Shown here one piece after another: positions 17,748 to 28,971 of a stretch of DNA of 64,000 nt (its first letter is position 1; each line of letters starts with the position of its first letter). The notes below the pieces were generated by a model that did not search any database, was not told where the DNA came from, and worked only from the letters and a program-made list of their open reading frames with translations. Position numbers and translations under genes: made by a program. The stretch comes from Microbacteriaceae bacterium (GTDB lineage Bacteria; Actinomycetota; Actinomycetes; Actinomycetales; Microbacteriaceae): contig JAODMO010000055.1 of the NCBI GenBank assembly GCA_025464995.1, forward strand, positions 1 to 64,000, in the 5' to 3' direction.

Positions 17748-18217
17748 ATAGCGCCATGCCGGTATTGAAGAACACCATCCGATACGGGGGGCTCTTCGCG
17801 GTCGTCCTCGCGGTACTCGGCTCGATCGTCGGCTACCTCGTCGACGGTGGCGTCGGGCTGGTCAGCGCGCTGGTGGGTGCCGCCATGGCATTCCTGTTCC
17901 TCGGCGTCACGGCGGGCAGCATCCTGGTGGCCAACCGTATCGCCCACTCCGACTTTCTCAACCCGCTGTTCTTCATCACAGTGCTCGGAGGATGGCTTCT
18001 CAAGTTCGCCATCTTCCTGGTGCTGTTGATTTTGCTGAAAGACCAGCCCTGGATCAACAATGTGGTGCTTCTGGTCACGGTCATCGTGGGTGTCGTGGGC
18101 AGCCTCGTGGTCGACGTCGTCGTCATCGCGCGCAGCCGCCAGCCCTACGTCGACGTCGAGCTTCCCGGTTCGCCGAAAGCCGCGGACGGCGAGACGGAGC
18201 GCACGACGTCGGAGTAA
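17744..18217 (+). CDS. Small membrane protein, AtpI-like
   Basis: 157 residues with four predicted membrane segments (about residues 12-35, 37-60, 75-100, 105-125) and a charged C-terminal tail. Position directly before atpB and this topology match the poorly conserved AtpI/ATP synthase protein I family, which helps assemble the c-ring in some bacteria. Sequence alone does not prove it. GTG start overlaps the wecA stop (GTGA). A 111-base gap with its own possible promoter (TAGGCT, 18259-18264) separates it from atpB. Confidence 0.65.
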   Translation: MNSAMPVLKNTIRYGGLFAVVLAVLGSIVGYLVDGGVGLVSALVGAAMAFLFLGVTAGSILVANRIAHSDFLNPLFFITVLGGWLLKFAIFLVLLILLKDQPWINNVVLLVTVIVGVVGSLVVDVVVIARSRQPYVDVELPGSPKAADGETERTTSE

Positions 18218-18258
18218 TAGAGAACGCCGGCGGATTCGTTCACAGCGAGTTCTCTTGA

Positions 18259-18264
18259 TAGGCT
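18259..18264 (+). promoter_or_regulatory. Possible -10 box TAGGCT of the ATP synthase operon
   Basis: TAGGCT matches the -10 seen before pdxH and the second DUF2993 gene. Here it would give a leader of about 60 bases containing the AGGAG at 18318-18322. No clear -35 is visible. Confidence 0.35.
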
Positions 18265-18328
18265 CTCCTAAGACAAACCCCCACTTTTCCATCGCCGTGC
18301 TTGCACGTCCCCGATTCAGGAGTTAGCG

Positions 18329-19159
18329 CTGTTACACCTCGCTTTGACCCCGCTACTTCCCTTCGCCGCTGACGACGAGCACGGTGAGGGGGCGTTCCAC
18401 GCCCCGTCGATCAATGAGTTCTTCCCCGAGGGCGTTCTCTTCGTCGGCTCGCCGTTCGAGATGAACCGCATCGTGCTCATCCGTCTGCTCGCGGTCGTTG
18501 TCATCGTGCTGATCTTCTGGCTCGGCACGCGCCGCATGAAGCTCATCCCCGGCCGCTTCCAGGGCGCCGTGGAGATGGGCCTCGACCTCGTGCGCGTGAA
18601 CATCGCCGAAGACCTGCTGGGAAAGAAGGATGGCGCGCGGTTCCTGCCCATCCTCACCACGATCTTCTTCATGGTCATCGTGATGAACTTCACCGGCATC
18701 ATCCCGGGGCTGAACGTCGCCGGAACCGCGGTCATAGGCGTTCCGCTCCTGCTCGCCATCGTGGCTTATGTCGTATTCATCTACGCGGGGGTCAAGAAGC
18801 ACCCGGGCGCGTTCTTCAAGAACGCGCTGTTCCCGCCCGGAGTGCCGTGGCCGCTGTACATCATCGTCACGCCGATCGAGTTCGTCTCCACCTTCGTTCT
18901 CCGCCCGATCACGCTCACACTGCGACTGCTCATGAACATGATCGTCGGACATCTGCTGCTCGTGCTGTTCTTCTCGGCCACCCAGTTCTTCTTCCTCGGC
19001 GACGGAAACACCGGTTTCCTGGGCTTCTTCGGGATCGGAACCCTTGCCTTCGGCATCGTCTTCACGTTCTTCGAGATCCTCGTCGCAGTCCTGCAGGCCT
19101 ACGTCTTCACCCTCTTGACCGCTGTCTACCTCCAGCTCGCGCTGGCAGACGAGCACTAA
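18329..19159 (+). CDS. atpB: ATP synthase Fo subunit a
   Basis: Membrane stator subunit forming the proton half-channels beside the c-ring. Five or six membrane segments. The essential Arg lies in the helix FVLRPITLTLRLLMNMIVGH, and the C-terminal helix is AYVFTLLTAVYLQLALADEH. Start: the only good Shine-Dalgarno sequence (AGGAG, 18318-18322) sits 6 bases before an in-frame CTG at 18329, giving LLHLALTPLLPFAADD. The first conventional start in frame is TTG 18344, which is 21 bases from AGGAG. I therefore favour a CTG start, though TTG 18344 cannot be excluded. First gene of atpBEFHAGDC. Confidence 0.92.
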   Translation: MLHLALTPLLPFAADDEHGEGAFHAPSINEFFPEGVLFVGSPFEMNRIVLIRLLAVVVIVLIFWLGTRRMKLIPGRFQGAVEMGLDLVRVNIAEDLLGKKDGARFLPILTTIFFMVIVMNFTGIIPGLNVAGTAVIGVPLLLAIVAYVVFIYAGVKKHPGAFFKNALFPPGVPWPLYIIVTPIEFVSTFVLRPITLTLRLLMNMIVGHLLLVLFFSATQFFFLGDGNTGFLGFFGIGTLAFGIVFTFFEILVAVLQAYVFTLLTAVYLQLALADEH

Positions 19160-19474
<315 letters not shown>

Positions 19475-19495
19475 CCGATCCCGCTAAGGAATCCC

Positions 19496-20056
19496 ATGCT
19501 CAACGCACTCGCATTTGCGGCGGCGGCCGGTGAGACCACCAAGAATCCGTTGATCCCCGAGATCTACGACATCGTGTGGTCGATCATCCCCTTCGTGATC
19601 ATCCTCTTCCTGTTCTGGAAGGTGGTCCTCCCCGCAATGCGGAAGACCCTGGATGCTCGTGCCGAACTCATTGAGGGCGGCATCAAGAAGGCCGAGAACG
19701 CGCAGGCGGAAGCCGACGCTGCTCTCGAGGAATACAAGAAGCAGCTCGCCGAGGCTCGCGCCGAGGCGGCTCGTATTCGCGAGCAGGCCCGCATCGACGG
19801 CACGGCGATCATCACGGAACTCAAGGAGCAGGCGACCGTCGAGGCTGCCCGCGTCACCGCGAGCGCCAAGGCGCAGATCGAGGCCGAGCGCCAGAGCGCG
19901 ATCATCTCGCTCCGTTCCGAGGTGGGCACGCTTGCCATCGACCTCGCATCGGGCGTCATCGGTGAGAGCCTCAGCGACGACAAGAAGGCGTCGGCCGTCG
20001 TCGACCGCTTCCTCGCCGAGCTGGAGTCGTCAGAGAAGGTCAAGGCAGGCAAGTAA
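19496..20056 (+). CDS. atpF: ATP synthase Fo subunit b
   Basis: Peripheral stalk subunit, 186 residues. One membrane segment (about residues 22-44, IYDIVWSIIPFVIILFLFWK) followed by a long Ala/Glu/Lys-rich coiled coil that dimerises and holds F1. ATG start with AAGGAA upstream. The last base is shared with the atpH start (TAATG), so translation of atpH is coupled. Confidence 0.95.
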   Translation: MLNALAFAAAAGETTKNPLIPEIYDIVWSIIPFVIILFLFWKVVLPAMRKTLDARAELIEGGIKKAENAQAEADAALEEYKKQLAEARAEAARIREQARIDGTAIITELKEQATVEAARVTASAKAQIEAERQSAIISLRSEVGTLAIDLASGVIGESLSDDKKASAVVDRFLAELESSEKVKAGK

Positions 20057-20844
20057 TGGGTTCGGCAACGAGAGAAGCACTCTCCACCTCGCGTGCGGCA
20101 CTTGCGGGACTCGGTGGCAAGGTCACACTGGCTACGGGCGAGCAACTGCTCGCCGCCGGTCGTGTGCTCGGCACCTCCTTCCAGTTGCGTGCTGCTCTCG
20201 CCGATCCCTCGGGTGACGCCGACGCGAAGCGCTCCATCGTGAACGCCGTGTTCGCCTCGATCGACGAGACGGCCCGGCAGCTTCTCGCTGTCATCGTCAC
20301 CAACGCCTGGTCGACCGAGAACGAGTTTCTCGCCGGCATCGAGGAGATCGGAATCCGGGCCCTGGCCCAGTCGGCTCCCTCGGCGAACACCGAGGGGGAG
20401 CTCTTTTCCTTCGGTGCGGCTGTCGGCGCCAACCCGCAACTCGAGCTCGCGGTCGGCAGCAAGCTGGGCTCCGATGAGTCGAAGGCTGCGCTCGTCGAAC
20501 GCCTGCTGCGCTCGAAGGCCAGCTCGCAGACCATCGCCATCGTCTCGCACCTCGTGCAGCAGCCTCGCGGCCGCCGCATCGCCGAGCTGCTGAAGTTCGC
20601 GACCACCATCGTGGCCGACGAGGCGGGGCTCGCCGTCGCGACCGTCACGACAGCCTCCGCGGTGTCTCCCGAGCAGCTCCTCCGCCTCTCGAGCGCCCTG
20701 TCAGCGACGTACGGCCGCGGACTGCGCATCAACCACGTGATCGACCCGGCGCTCGTCGGCGGAGTTCGCGTGCAACTGGGTGACGAGATCATCGACGGCA
20801 GCGTCGCATCCAGACTCAACGAACTCAGGCTTCAGCTCGCCTAG
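20056..20844 (+). CDS. atpH: ATP synthase F1 subunit delta
   Basis: Connects the b-subunit stalk to the top of F1. 262 residues, the long form common in Actinobacteria. The C-terminal OSCP motif is clear ([20 protein letters not shown], followed by [11 protein letters not shown]). Start overlaps atpF. The gap to atpA contains GAGGAAAAAGAAG, a strong ribosome binding site for atpA. Confidence 0.93.
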   Translation: MGSATREALSTSRAALAGLGGKVTLATGEQLLAAGRVLGTSFQLRAALADPSGDADAKRSIVNAVFASIDETARQLLAVIVTNAWSTENEFLAGIEEIGIRALAQSAPSANTEGELFSFGAAVGANPQLELAVGSKLGSDESKAALVERLLRSKASSQTIAIVSHLVQQPRGRRIAELLKFATTIVADEAGLAVATVTTASAVSPEQLLRLSSALSATYGRGLRINHVIDPALVGGVRVQLGDEIIDGSVASRLNELRLQLA

Positions 20845-20885
20845 GCGCGGCTGCACAGACTTTCCACCAGAAGAGGAAAAAGAAG

Positions 20886-22523
20886 ATGGCAGAACTAACA
20901 ATCAGCCCGGATGAGATCCGCGACGCGCTGAAAGACTTCGTCAAGGCCTACGAGCCCGGCGCCTCCTCCACCACGGAGGTCGGCTACGTGATCGACGCCG
21001 CGGACGGCATCGCCCACGTCGAGGGTCTCCCCGGCGTCATGGCAAACGAGCTCATCAAGTTCTCGAACGGGGTCCTGGGCCTTGCACAGAACCTCGACGA
21101 GAACGAGATCGGCGTCGTAGTGCTCGGCGAATTCATCGGCATCGTGGAGGGCATGGAGGTGACTCGCACCGGCGAGGTGCTGTCCGTACCCGTGGGCGAC
21201 GCCTACCTCGGTCGTGTCGTCGACACCCTCGGCGCCCCCATCGACGGGCTCGGCGAGATCGTGGCGGAGGGCCGTCGCGCCCTCGAGCTCCAGGCTCCCG
21301 GCGTCATGCACCGCAAGAGCGTGCACGAGCCCATGCAGACCGGCATCAAGGCGATCGACGCCATGATTCCGATCGGCCGAGGCCAGCGACAGCTCATCAT
21401 CGGCGACCGCCAGACCGGCAAGTCGGCCATCGCGATCGATACGATCATCAACCAGAAGGCCAACTGGGAGTCGGGCGACGTCAACAAGCAGGTTCGCAGC
21501 ATCTAAGTCGCCATCGGCCAGAAGGGCTCGACGATCGCCGCCATCTAGGGCGCGCTCGAAGATGCCGGAGCCATGGAGTACACGACGATCGTCGCGGCCC
21601 CCGCCTCCGACCCCGCCGGCTTCAAGTACCTTGCCCCCTACACCGGTTCGGCCATCGGCCAGCACTGGATGTACGCGGGTAAGCACGTGCTCATCGTGTT
21701 CGACGACCTGTCGAAGCAGGCCGAGGCCTACCGTGCGGTATCGCTGCTCTTGCGCCGCCCGCCGGGACGCGAGGCGTACCCGGGTGACGTCTTCTACCTG
21801 CACTCGCGTCTGCTCGAGCGTTGCGCCAAGCTGTCCGACGAGCTCGGTGCCGGTTCGATGACGGGTCTGCCCCTCATCGAGACCAAGGCGAACGACGTCT
21901 CGGCCTACATCCCCACCAACGTGATCTCCATCACCGACGGCCAGATCTTCCTGCAGTCCGACCTCTTCAATGCCAACCAGCGTCCCGCCGTCGATGTGGG
22001 AATCTCGGTCTCGCGAGTCGGTGGCGACGCCCAGGTGAAGTCGATCAAGAAGGTCTCCGGCACGCTCAAGCTCGAGCTCGCCCAGTACCGTTCGCTCGAG
22101 GCTTTCGCGATGTTCGCGTCCGACCTCGACCCGACCAGCCGTCGCCAGCTCGCCCGAGGCGCTCGCCTCACCGAGCTGCTGCGCCAGCCGCAGTACTCGC
22201 CGTACCCGGTCGAAGACCAGGTCGTCTCGATCTGGGCCGGAACCAACGGCAAGCTCGACGAGGTTCCGATCGAAGACGTTCTGCGTTTCGAGCGCGAACT
22301 GCTCGACTACCTCGGTCGCAACACCGAGGTGCTCACGACCCTGCGCGAGACGAACGTGCTGAGCGACGACGTCGTGAAGGCGCTCGGCGAGGGCGTCGAC
22401 AAGTTCAAGCTCGAGTTCCAGACGGGCGAGGGCAAGCCGCTCCTCTCCGTCGGTTCTGAGAAGTTCGAGGAGCTCGCCAAGGAAGACGTCAACCAGGAAA
22501 AGATCGTCAAGCAGAAGCGCTAG
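20886..22523 (+). pseudogene. atpA: ATP synthase F1 subunit alpha, interrupted by two in-frame stop codons
   Basis: Reads as a full-length alpha subunit (about 545 codons) except for two stops in the same frame: TAA at 21504-21506 and TAG at 21546-21548. The first part (206 residues) includes the Walker [14 protein letters not shown]; the rest continues uninterrupted from [11 protein letters not shown] to the end (QEKIVKQKR), so there is no frameshift. In relatives this stretch reads RCIYVAIGQKGSTIAA(V/I)(K/R)GALE. Here the Cys is Ser (AGC), the Tyr codon is TAA and the Lys/Arg codon is TAG. An in-frame ATG at 21573 could start a C-terminal fragment. All other atp genes are intact, and alpha is essential to the enzyme. 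Sequence error, real inactivation or readthrough must be separated experimentally. Confidence 0.9.
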
Positions 22524-22570
22524 CCGCCTCCAACCGACGAACCGATTACTGAAACCAAAGGAAGAAAGAC

Positions 22571-24957
<2,387 letters not shown>

Positions 24958-24959
24958 CC

Positions 24960-25220
24960 ATGGCCGACCTGAAGGTCAGCGTCGTCTCCGCAGACAACGA
25001 GGTGTGGTCGGGGCTGGCGAAGCAGATCGTCGCGCGCACCACCGAGGGCGAGATCGGCATCCTGCCCGGTCACGAGCCCATCCTCGCCATCCTCGGTGCG
25101 GGCGAGGTGCGGGTGACTACGCTCGACGGCTCCGTCGTGAAGGCGAACGCCGAGGACGGCTTCCTCTCCGTCGAGCACAACTCCGTCACCATCGTGGCGC
25201 GCAACGCCGAGCTGGTCTGA
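24960..25220 (+). CDS. atpC: ATP synthase F1 subunit epsilon
   Basis: 86 residues, an N-terminal beta-sandwich only (VVSADNEVWSG ... EGEIGILPGHEPILAIL ... DGFLSVEHNSVTIVA). The C-terminal inhibitory helical hairpin of longer epsilon subunits is absent, as in other short actinobacterial forms, so inhibition by that arm is not expected. Last gene of the ATP synthase operon. Confidence 0.94.
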   Translation: MADLKVSVVSADNEVWSGLAKQIVARTTEGEIGILPGHEPILAILGAGEVRVTTLDGSVVKANAEDGFLSVEHNSVTIVARNAELV

Positions 25221-25225
25221 TAGGG

Positions 25226-25747
25226 ATGCTCATCGCGATGGCCGGCCTTCCGGGAACCGGGAAGTCGGCCATCGCTGAGCTCATCGGCGCGCGACTGCTC
25301 AAGCCCGTCGTGTCGGTCGACCCGATCGAGTCGTCCATCCTGAGCGCCGGCATCGACTCCGACCAGCCCACGGGCCTCGCCGCATATCTCGTTGCGGAGA
25401 CGATCGCCGAGCTGGTCATGCAGGCCGGTCACGGCGTCATCATCGACGCGGTCAACGCGGTGGCGCCGGCCCGGGAGCAGTGGGTCAATCTCGCGGAGCG
25501 GTCGGGCGAGAAGCTCAAGTTCATCGAGGTGGTCTGCTCCGACCTCGCCGTCCATCGCGAGCGGCTCGAGGCTCGCCAGCGCAACCTGCCCCACCTCGCC
25601 GAACCGTCGTGGCATGCCGTCGAGCAGAGCCTCGACGAGTACTCGGAGTGGTCAGGCCCGAGCGGCAGCATCCCGCGGCTCACACTCGACTCGGTCGAGC
25701 CGCTCGACGACCTGGTCGAGCGGGCGCTCGCGTTTCTCGCCGGCTAG
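25226..25747 (+). CDS. P-loop kinase-like protein (AAA_33-type)
   Basis: 173 residues. Begins LIAMAGLPGTGKSAIAEL, a Walker A loop at the very N-terminus, then a conserved Asp-containing strand (GVIIDAVNAVAP) and a helical lid region rich in Arg (HRERLEARQRN). This layout fits small zeta-toxin/adenylate-kinase-like kinases that phosphorylate small metabolites. The substrate is unknown and no antitoxin partner is seen. The ATG is 5 bases after the atpC stop, so it may be cotranscribed; a second ATG at 25238 is a possible start. Confidence 0.75.
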   Translation: MLIAMAGLPGTGKSAIAELIGARLLKPVVSVDPIESSILSAGIDSDQPTGLAAYLVAETIAELVMQAGHGVIIDAVNAVAPAREQWVNLAERSGEKLKFIEVVCSDLAVHRERLEARQRNLPHLAEPSWHAVEQSLDEYSEWSGPSGSIPRLTLDSVEPLDDLVERALAFLAG

Positions 25748-25753
25748 CGGTCG

Positions 25754-26500
25754 ATGCTCGTTCTGCTGCCCCCGTCGGAGACGAAGCGTGACGGCGGTGT
25801 CGAAGCCAGTGCGCTCGACCTTGCCGCTCTCAGCTTTCCCGAGCTGACCGCGAGCCGCAAGGCGACGCTGTCGGCTCTCAAGACCCTCTCCCGCAACTTG
25901 GCGATCTCCACGGCCGCCCTCGGCCTCGGTCCCAAGCAGCGCTTCGAGATCGACCGCAACCGTGTCATCGCCTCGTCGCCGGTCATGCCCGCGATCGAAC
26001 GTTACACCGGGGTGCTGTTCGACGGCCTCGGCGCAGAGACGCTCGACCCCGCGGCGCGGGCATGGGTTGATGAGCACGTGCTCATCAACTCGGCGCTCTT
26101 CGGGCTCATCGGCGCCGGTGACCCCATTCCCGCCTACCGCCTGTCGCACAACTCGCAGCTGCCCGGGCTCCCCCTCAAGAAGCACTGGAGTGGCCCGCTC
26201 ACAGCGCTGCTCGAGCGCCAGCCCGGTCTCATCCTCGATCTGCGCTCCGAATCGTACGCTGCGCTCGGTGCCCTGCCCGTGCGGGCCGACACCGCGTACC
26301 TCCGCGTCGTGACGGTGACGGGAGACGGCCGCTCGAAAGCTCTCAATCACTTCAACAAGAAGGGCAAGGGAGTGTTCGTTCGTGCCCTCGCAACGGCGGG
26401 GCGCGACCACGTCGACATCCCGTCGCTGCTCGAGTGGGCCGCCGGTGAGGGCGTCCGCCTCGAGCTCGGCGAGCCGGGGCAGCTCGAGCTCTTCGTCTGA
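25754..26500 (+). CDS. yaaA: YaaA family peroxide-stress protein
   Basis: 248 residues. Hallmark N-terminus LVLLPPSETKRDGG, central YTGVLFDGL and HVLINSALFGLI, and the C-terminal FNKKGKGVFVRALA. E. coli YaaA limits free iron and oxidative damage and binds DNA; the same role here is inferred. The ATG is 6 bases after the preceding stop, so the two are likely cotranscribed. It converges on tag. Confidence 0.88.
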   Translation: MLVLLPPSETKRDGGVEASALDLAALSFPELTASRKATLSALKTLSRNLAISTAALGLGPKQRFEIDRNRVIASSPVMPAIERYTGVLFDGLGAETLDPAARAWVDEHVLINSALFGLIGAGDPIPAYRLSHNSQLPGLPLKKHWSGPLTALLERQPGLILDLRSESYAALGALPVRADTAYLRVVTVTGDGRSKALNHFNKKGKGVFVRALATAGRDHVDIPSLLEWAAGEGVRLELGEPGQLELFV

Positions 26501-26577
26501 CACGGCCCGCCGCCTAGAGTGGCAACGCGAACAAGACAGCCGTCGTCATACCCGACGCAGCCGAATCCTCCGCGGGC

Positions 26578-27192
26578 CTAGGGTCTGTCGACTGCCGTGC
26601 GGGATCTCGCACACCCGGCTACGTGGTCATCGACCATGCCGGATGACTGCATGAGGGCATAGAGCGTGGTGGGGCCGACGAAGCGGTAGCCCAACGCGCG
26701 CAGCGCCTCGCTCATGGCTGTCGACTCCGTGGTCACCGCGGGCACGTCGGCGAGCGAAAGCAACGCCTCGGCGCGCGGCGGGGGAGCGAAACTCCACAGC
26801 AGGCGGTCGAGTGCGCCGTCGTCGGCCTTCGTGCGTTGCAGCGCGAGGGTGAAGCGCGCGTTGGCGATCGTCGACACGATCTTGGCCCGGTTGCGGATGA
26901 TGCCGGTGTCGAGCATGAGCGTCTCGACGTCTGCGGGCGTCATGGCCGCGACCTCGGCGACATCAAACCCGTGGAACGCCGCCCTGAACTGCTCCCTGCG
27001 CCGCAGGATGGTGATCCACGACAGCCCGGCCTGGAAACCCTCCAGGCTGAGCTTCTCGAAGAGTGCCCGGTCGCCGTGCAGAGGGGTGCCCCACTCCTCG
27101 TCGTGATAGCGCTGGTACTCGAGATCGGCGCCCGTCCAGGCACAGCGGCTGATGCCGTCGGAGCCGACCACGAGGCTGGGCGGGGTCGTCAC
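26578..27192 (-). CDS. tag: DNA-3-methyladenine glycosylase I
   Basis: Removes 3-methyladenine from alkylated DNA. Features: SRCAWTG and YHDEEWGTPLHGD near the N-terminus, GFQAGLSWITILRRRE in the middle, and the zinc-binding C-terminal SSGMVDDHVAGCARS. GTG 27192 gives the usual family N-terminus (about 204 residues). A longer version from GTG 27240 would overlap the ogt stop (GTGA) and be translationally coupled. It lies directly downstream of ogt, so the two alkylation-repair genes form one unit. Confidence 0.92.
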   Translation of the reverse strand: MTTPPSLVVGSDGISRCAWTGADLEYQRYHDEEWGTPLHGDRALFEKLSLEGFQAGLSWITILRRREQFRAAFHGFDVAEVAAMTPADVETLMLDTGIIRNRAKIVSTIANARFTLALQRTKADDGALDRLLWSFAPPPRAEALLSLADVPAVTTESTAMSEALRALGYRFVGPTTLYALMQSSGMVDDHVAGCARSRTAVDRP

Positions 27193-27236
27193 TGTCTGGC
27201 CCTGGCCCCGGCCCGGGGCCGTGGGCTCCGCGGGGC

Positions 27237-27788
27237 TCACGCGAGCGCGCCCACGGTCGCGGGTTGCACGGCGACGGTCTTGTGGACGATCCCCTCGTGG
27301 TCGAGCAGCCACGCCTTCGTCGGGATGCCGTTGCCTCCGCTGTATCCCGTGATGCGTCCGTCGGACGCGAGTACCCGATGGCACGGCACCAGAATCGGCA
27401 CCGGATTGGCGCCGACGGCTCCGCCGACCGCCCGCCCCGCGGTCGGTCGGCCGGTCGCGACGCCGATCGTGCCATACGACGCGACCTCACCCCACGAGAT
27501 CGAAGCGAGCGCGTTCCACACCGCCTTCTGGAAGCTCGTGCCGCTGAGGCGCACCGGCACGGCGAAGTCGCGTCGCTCCCCGGCGAAGTACTCGGCCAGC
27601 TGACGCTTGGCCGTCTCCAGCACGTCATTCGAGCGCTCGGGCAGGCCCTCGAATGGCAGGTGGCCGGCGCGCTCGATGCTCAGCGACGTCACCGAGTCGC
27701 CGTCGCTCGTCAGTTCGAGGTCGCCTATGGGGCTGGGCAGCCGCACGAGGTACTCGGGAAGGGGGAGGGAAGCCGGTCGGATGGTCAT
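27237..27788 (-). CDS. ogt: Methylated-DNA--protein-cysteine methyltransferase
   Basis: Suicide repair protein that takes the alkyl group from O6-methylguanine onto its own Cys. 183 residues. The acceptor motif VPCHRVLASDGRITGYSGG is intact, preceded by the helix-turn-helix SWGEVASYGTIG and the FQKAVWNAL motif. ATG 27788 chosen; an in-frame ATG at 27809 is possible. Paired with tag downstream. No Ada-type regulatory domain. Confidence 0.93.
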   Translation of the reverse strand: MTIRPASLPLPEYLVRLPSPIGDLELTSDGDSVTSLSIERAGHLPFEGLPERSNDVLETAKRQLAEYFAGERRDFAVPVRLSGTSFQKAVWNALASISWGEVASYGTIGVATGRPTAGRAVGGAVGANPVPILVPCHRVLASDGRITGYSGGNGIPTKAWLLDHEGIVHKTVAVQPATVGALA

Positions 27789-27890
27789 GAACCGACTGTA
27801 GCCCGGCATGCCGACCCGGCTCTGGCGCTTTTCGGACATCGGGGAGACCTCGCACTCCGCTCCCATGGGGAGGAGAGGGGCAGATCGGAT

Positions 27891-27896
27891 TAGCAT
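27891..27896 (+). promoter_or_regulatory. -10 box TAGCAT before the aldo/keto reductase
   Basis: TAGCAT ends 6 bases before the ATG at 27903, consistent with a leaderless mRNA. The region also serves as the divergent gap with ogt. Confidence 0.45.
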
Positions 27897-27902
27897 CGAG
27901 GG

Positions 27903-28865
27903 ATGGCAACCATCGAGTACCGCAACCTCGGGGCGAGCGGTCTCCGCGTCTCCACAATCGGCCTCGGCTGCAACAACTTTGGACGCGCCGACACGCCGAC
28001 CGAGACGCAGGAGGGAACGGACGCGGTCATCCACGCGGCCATCGACGCGGGGGTCACGCTCTTCGACACCGCCGACATCTACGGCGCCGAGCGCGGCCTC
28101 AGCGAGACACTCATGGGCAACTCGCTGGGCGCGCGGCGCCACGAGATCGTGCTGGCGACGAAGTTCGGCATGGACATGGCCGGCGCGAACGGGCCCGACT
28201 GGGGTGCGCGCGGCTCGCGTCGCTACATCCGACTTGCCGTCGAGGCCTCCCTTCGGCGCTTGCAAACCGACTGGATCGACCTCTACCAGTTGCACACGCC
28301 CGACCCGCTCACCCCCATCGAGGAGACGCTCTCCACGCTCGACGACCTCATCACGGAGGGCAAGGTGCGTTACATCGGACACTCCAACCTCGCGGGCTGG
28401 CAGGTCGCGGAGGCGGAGTACGTGGCGGCCATGGCGGGACATCCGAAGTTCGTGTCCGCCCAGAACGAGTACAGCCTCCTGGTGCGGGAGGCCGAGAGTG
28501 AGGTGCTGCCGGCCGTCAACGCCTACGGCCTGGGCTTCCTCCCGTTCTTCCCGCTCTACAACGGCCTGTTGACAGGCAAGTTCTCCCGGGAGGGCGGACC
28601 GGTCGACAGTCGCATCATGCGTATCCGGTCGCACCTGCTCGCCGACGCGCCGTGGGACATCATCGAGGCATACGAGAGATTCTGTGCGGCCCGCGACGTC
28701 ACCATGCTGGAGGCGACCTTCGCGTGGCTGCTGGCTCAGCCGGGCCTCACGAGCGTCATCGCGGGCGCCACGCGGCCGGAGCAGATCGTGCAGAACGCGG
28801 ATGCCGCGACCGCTTGGCAGGCGTCAGCCGACGACATCGCGAAGATCTCAGACATCTTCGCCTGA
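27903..28865 (+). CDS. Aldo/keto reductase
   Basis: 320 residues, a TIM-barrel NADPH-dependent oxidoreductase. Start MATIEYRNLGASGLRVSTIG, catalytic Asp/Tyr in FDTADIYGAERGLSE, Lys in VLATKFGMDM, His region LYQLHTPDP, and the cofactor segment TSVIAGATRPEQI near the C-terminus. It belongs to the YghZ/oxidoreductase-like group; the physiological substrate is unknown. Monocistronic by spacing. Confidence 0.9.
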   Translation: MATIEYRNLGASGLRVSTIGLGCNNFGRADTPTETQEGTDAVIHAAIDAGVTLFDTADIYGAERGLSETLMGNSLGARRHEIVLATKFGMDMAGANGPDWGARGSRRYIRLAVEASLRRLQTDWIDLYQLHTPDPLTPIEETLSTLDDLITEGKVRYIGHSNLAGWQVAEAEYVAAMAGHPKFVSAQNEYSLLVREAESEVLPAVNAYGLGFLPFFPLYNGLLTGKFSREGGPVDSRIMRIRSHLLADAPWDIIEAYERFCAARDVTMLEATFAWLLAQPGLTSVIAGATRPEQIVQNADAATAWQASADDIAKISDIFA

Positions 28866-28959
28866 GGCCCCGCGAGGTCGCTCCCGTGTGGGAGTTGTCC
28901 ACACGACGAGACTGTCCACAGAAGCGCCGTCCGGTGCGCCGGTTCCTGCGCACCGGAAT

Positions 28960-28965
28960 CATGCT
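28960..28965 (+). promoter_or_regulatory. Possible -10 CATGCT before the DUF4192 gene
   Basis: CATGCT ends 6 bases before the ATG at 28972, the leaderless geometry seen elsewhere, but the first base departs from TANNNT. Confidence 0.3.
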
Positions 28966-28971
28966 GGGTTC

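Noticed and set aside
21504-21548. Selenocysteine or pyrrolysine insertion as an explanation for the atpA stops
   Set aside because: The stops are TAA and TAG, not TGA. Pyrrolysine would explain only the TAG, and no Pyl or Sec machinery or nearby hairpin is visible.
20886-22523. Two separate genes replacing atpA
   Set aside because: The parts are in the same frame and together match one alpha subunit without gap, so this is one interrupted gene.
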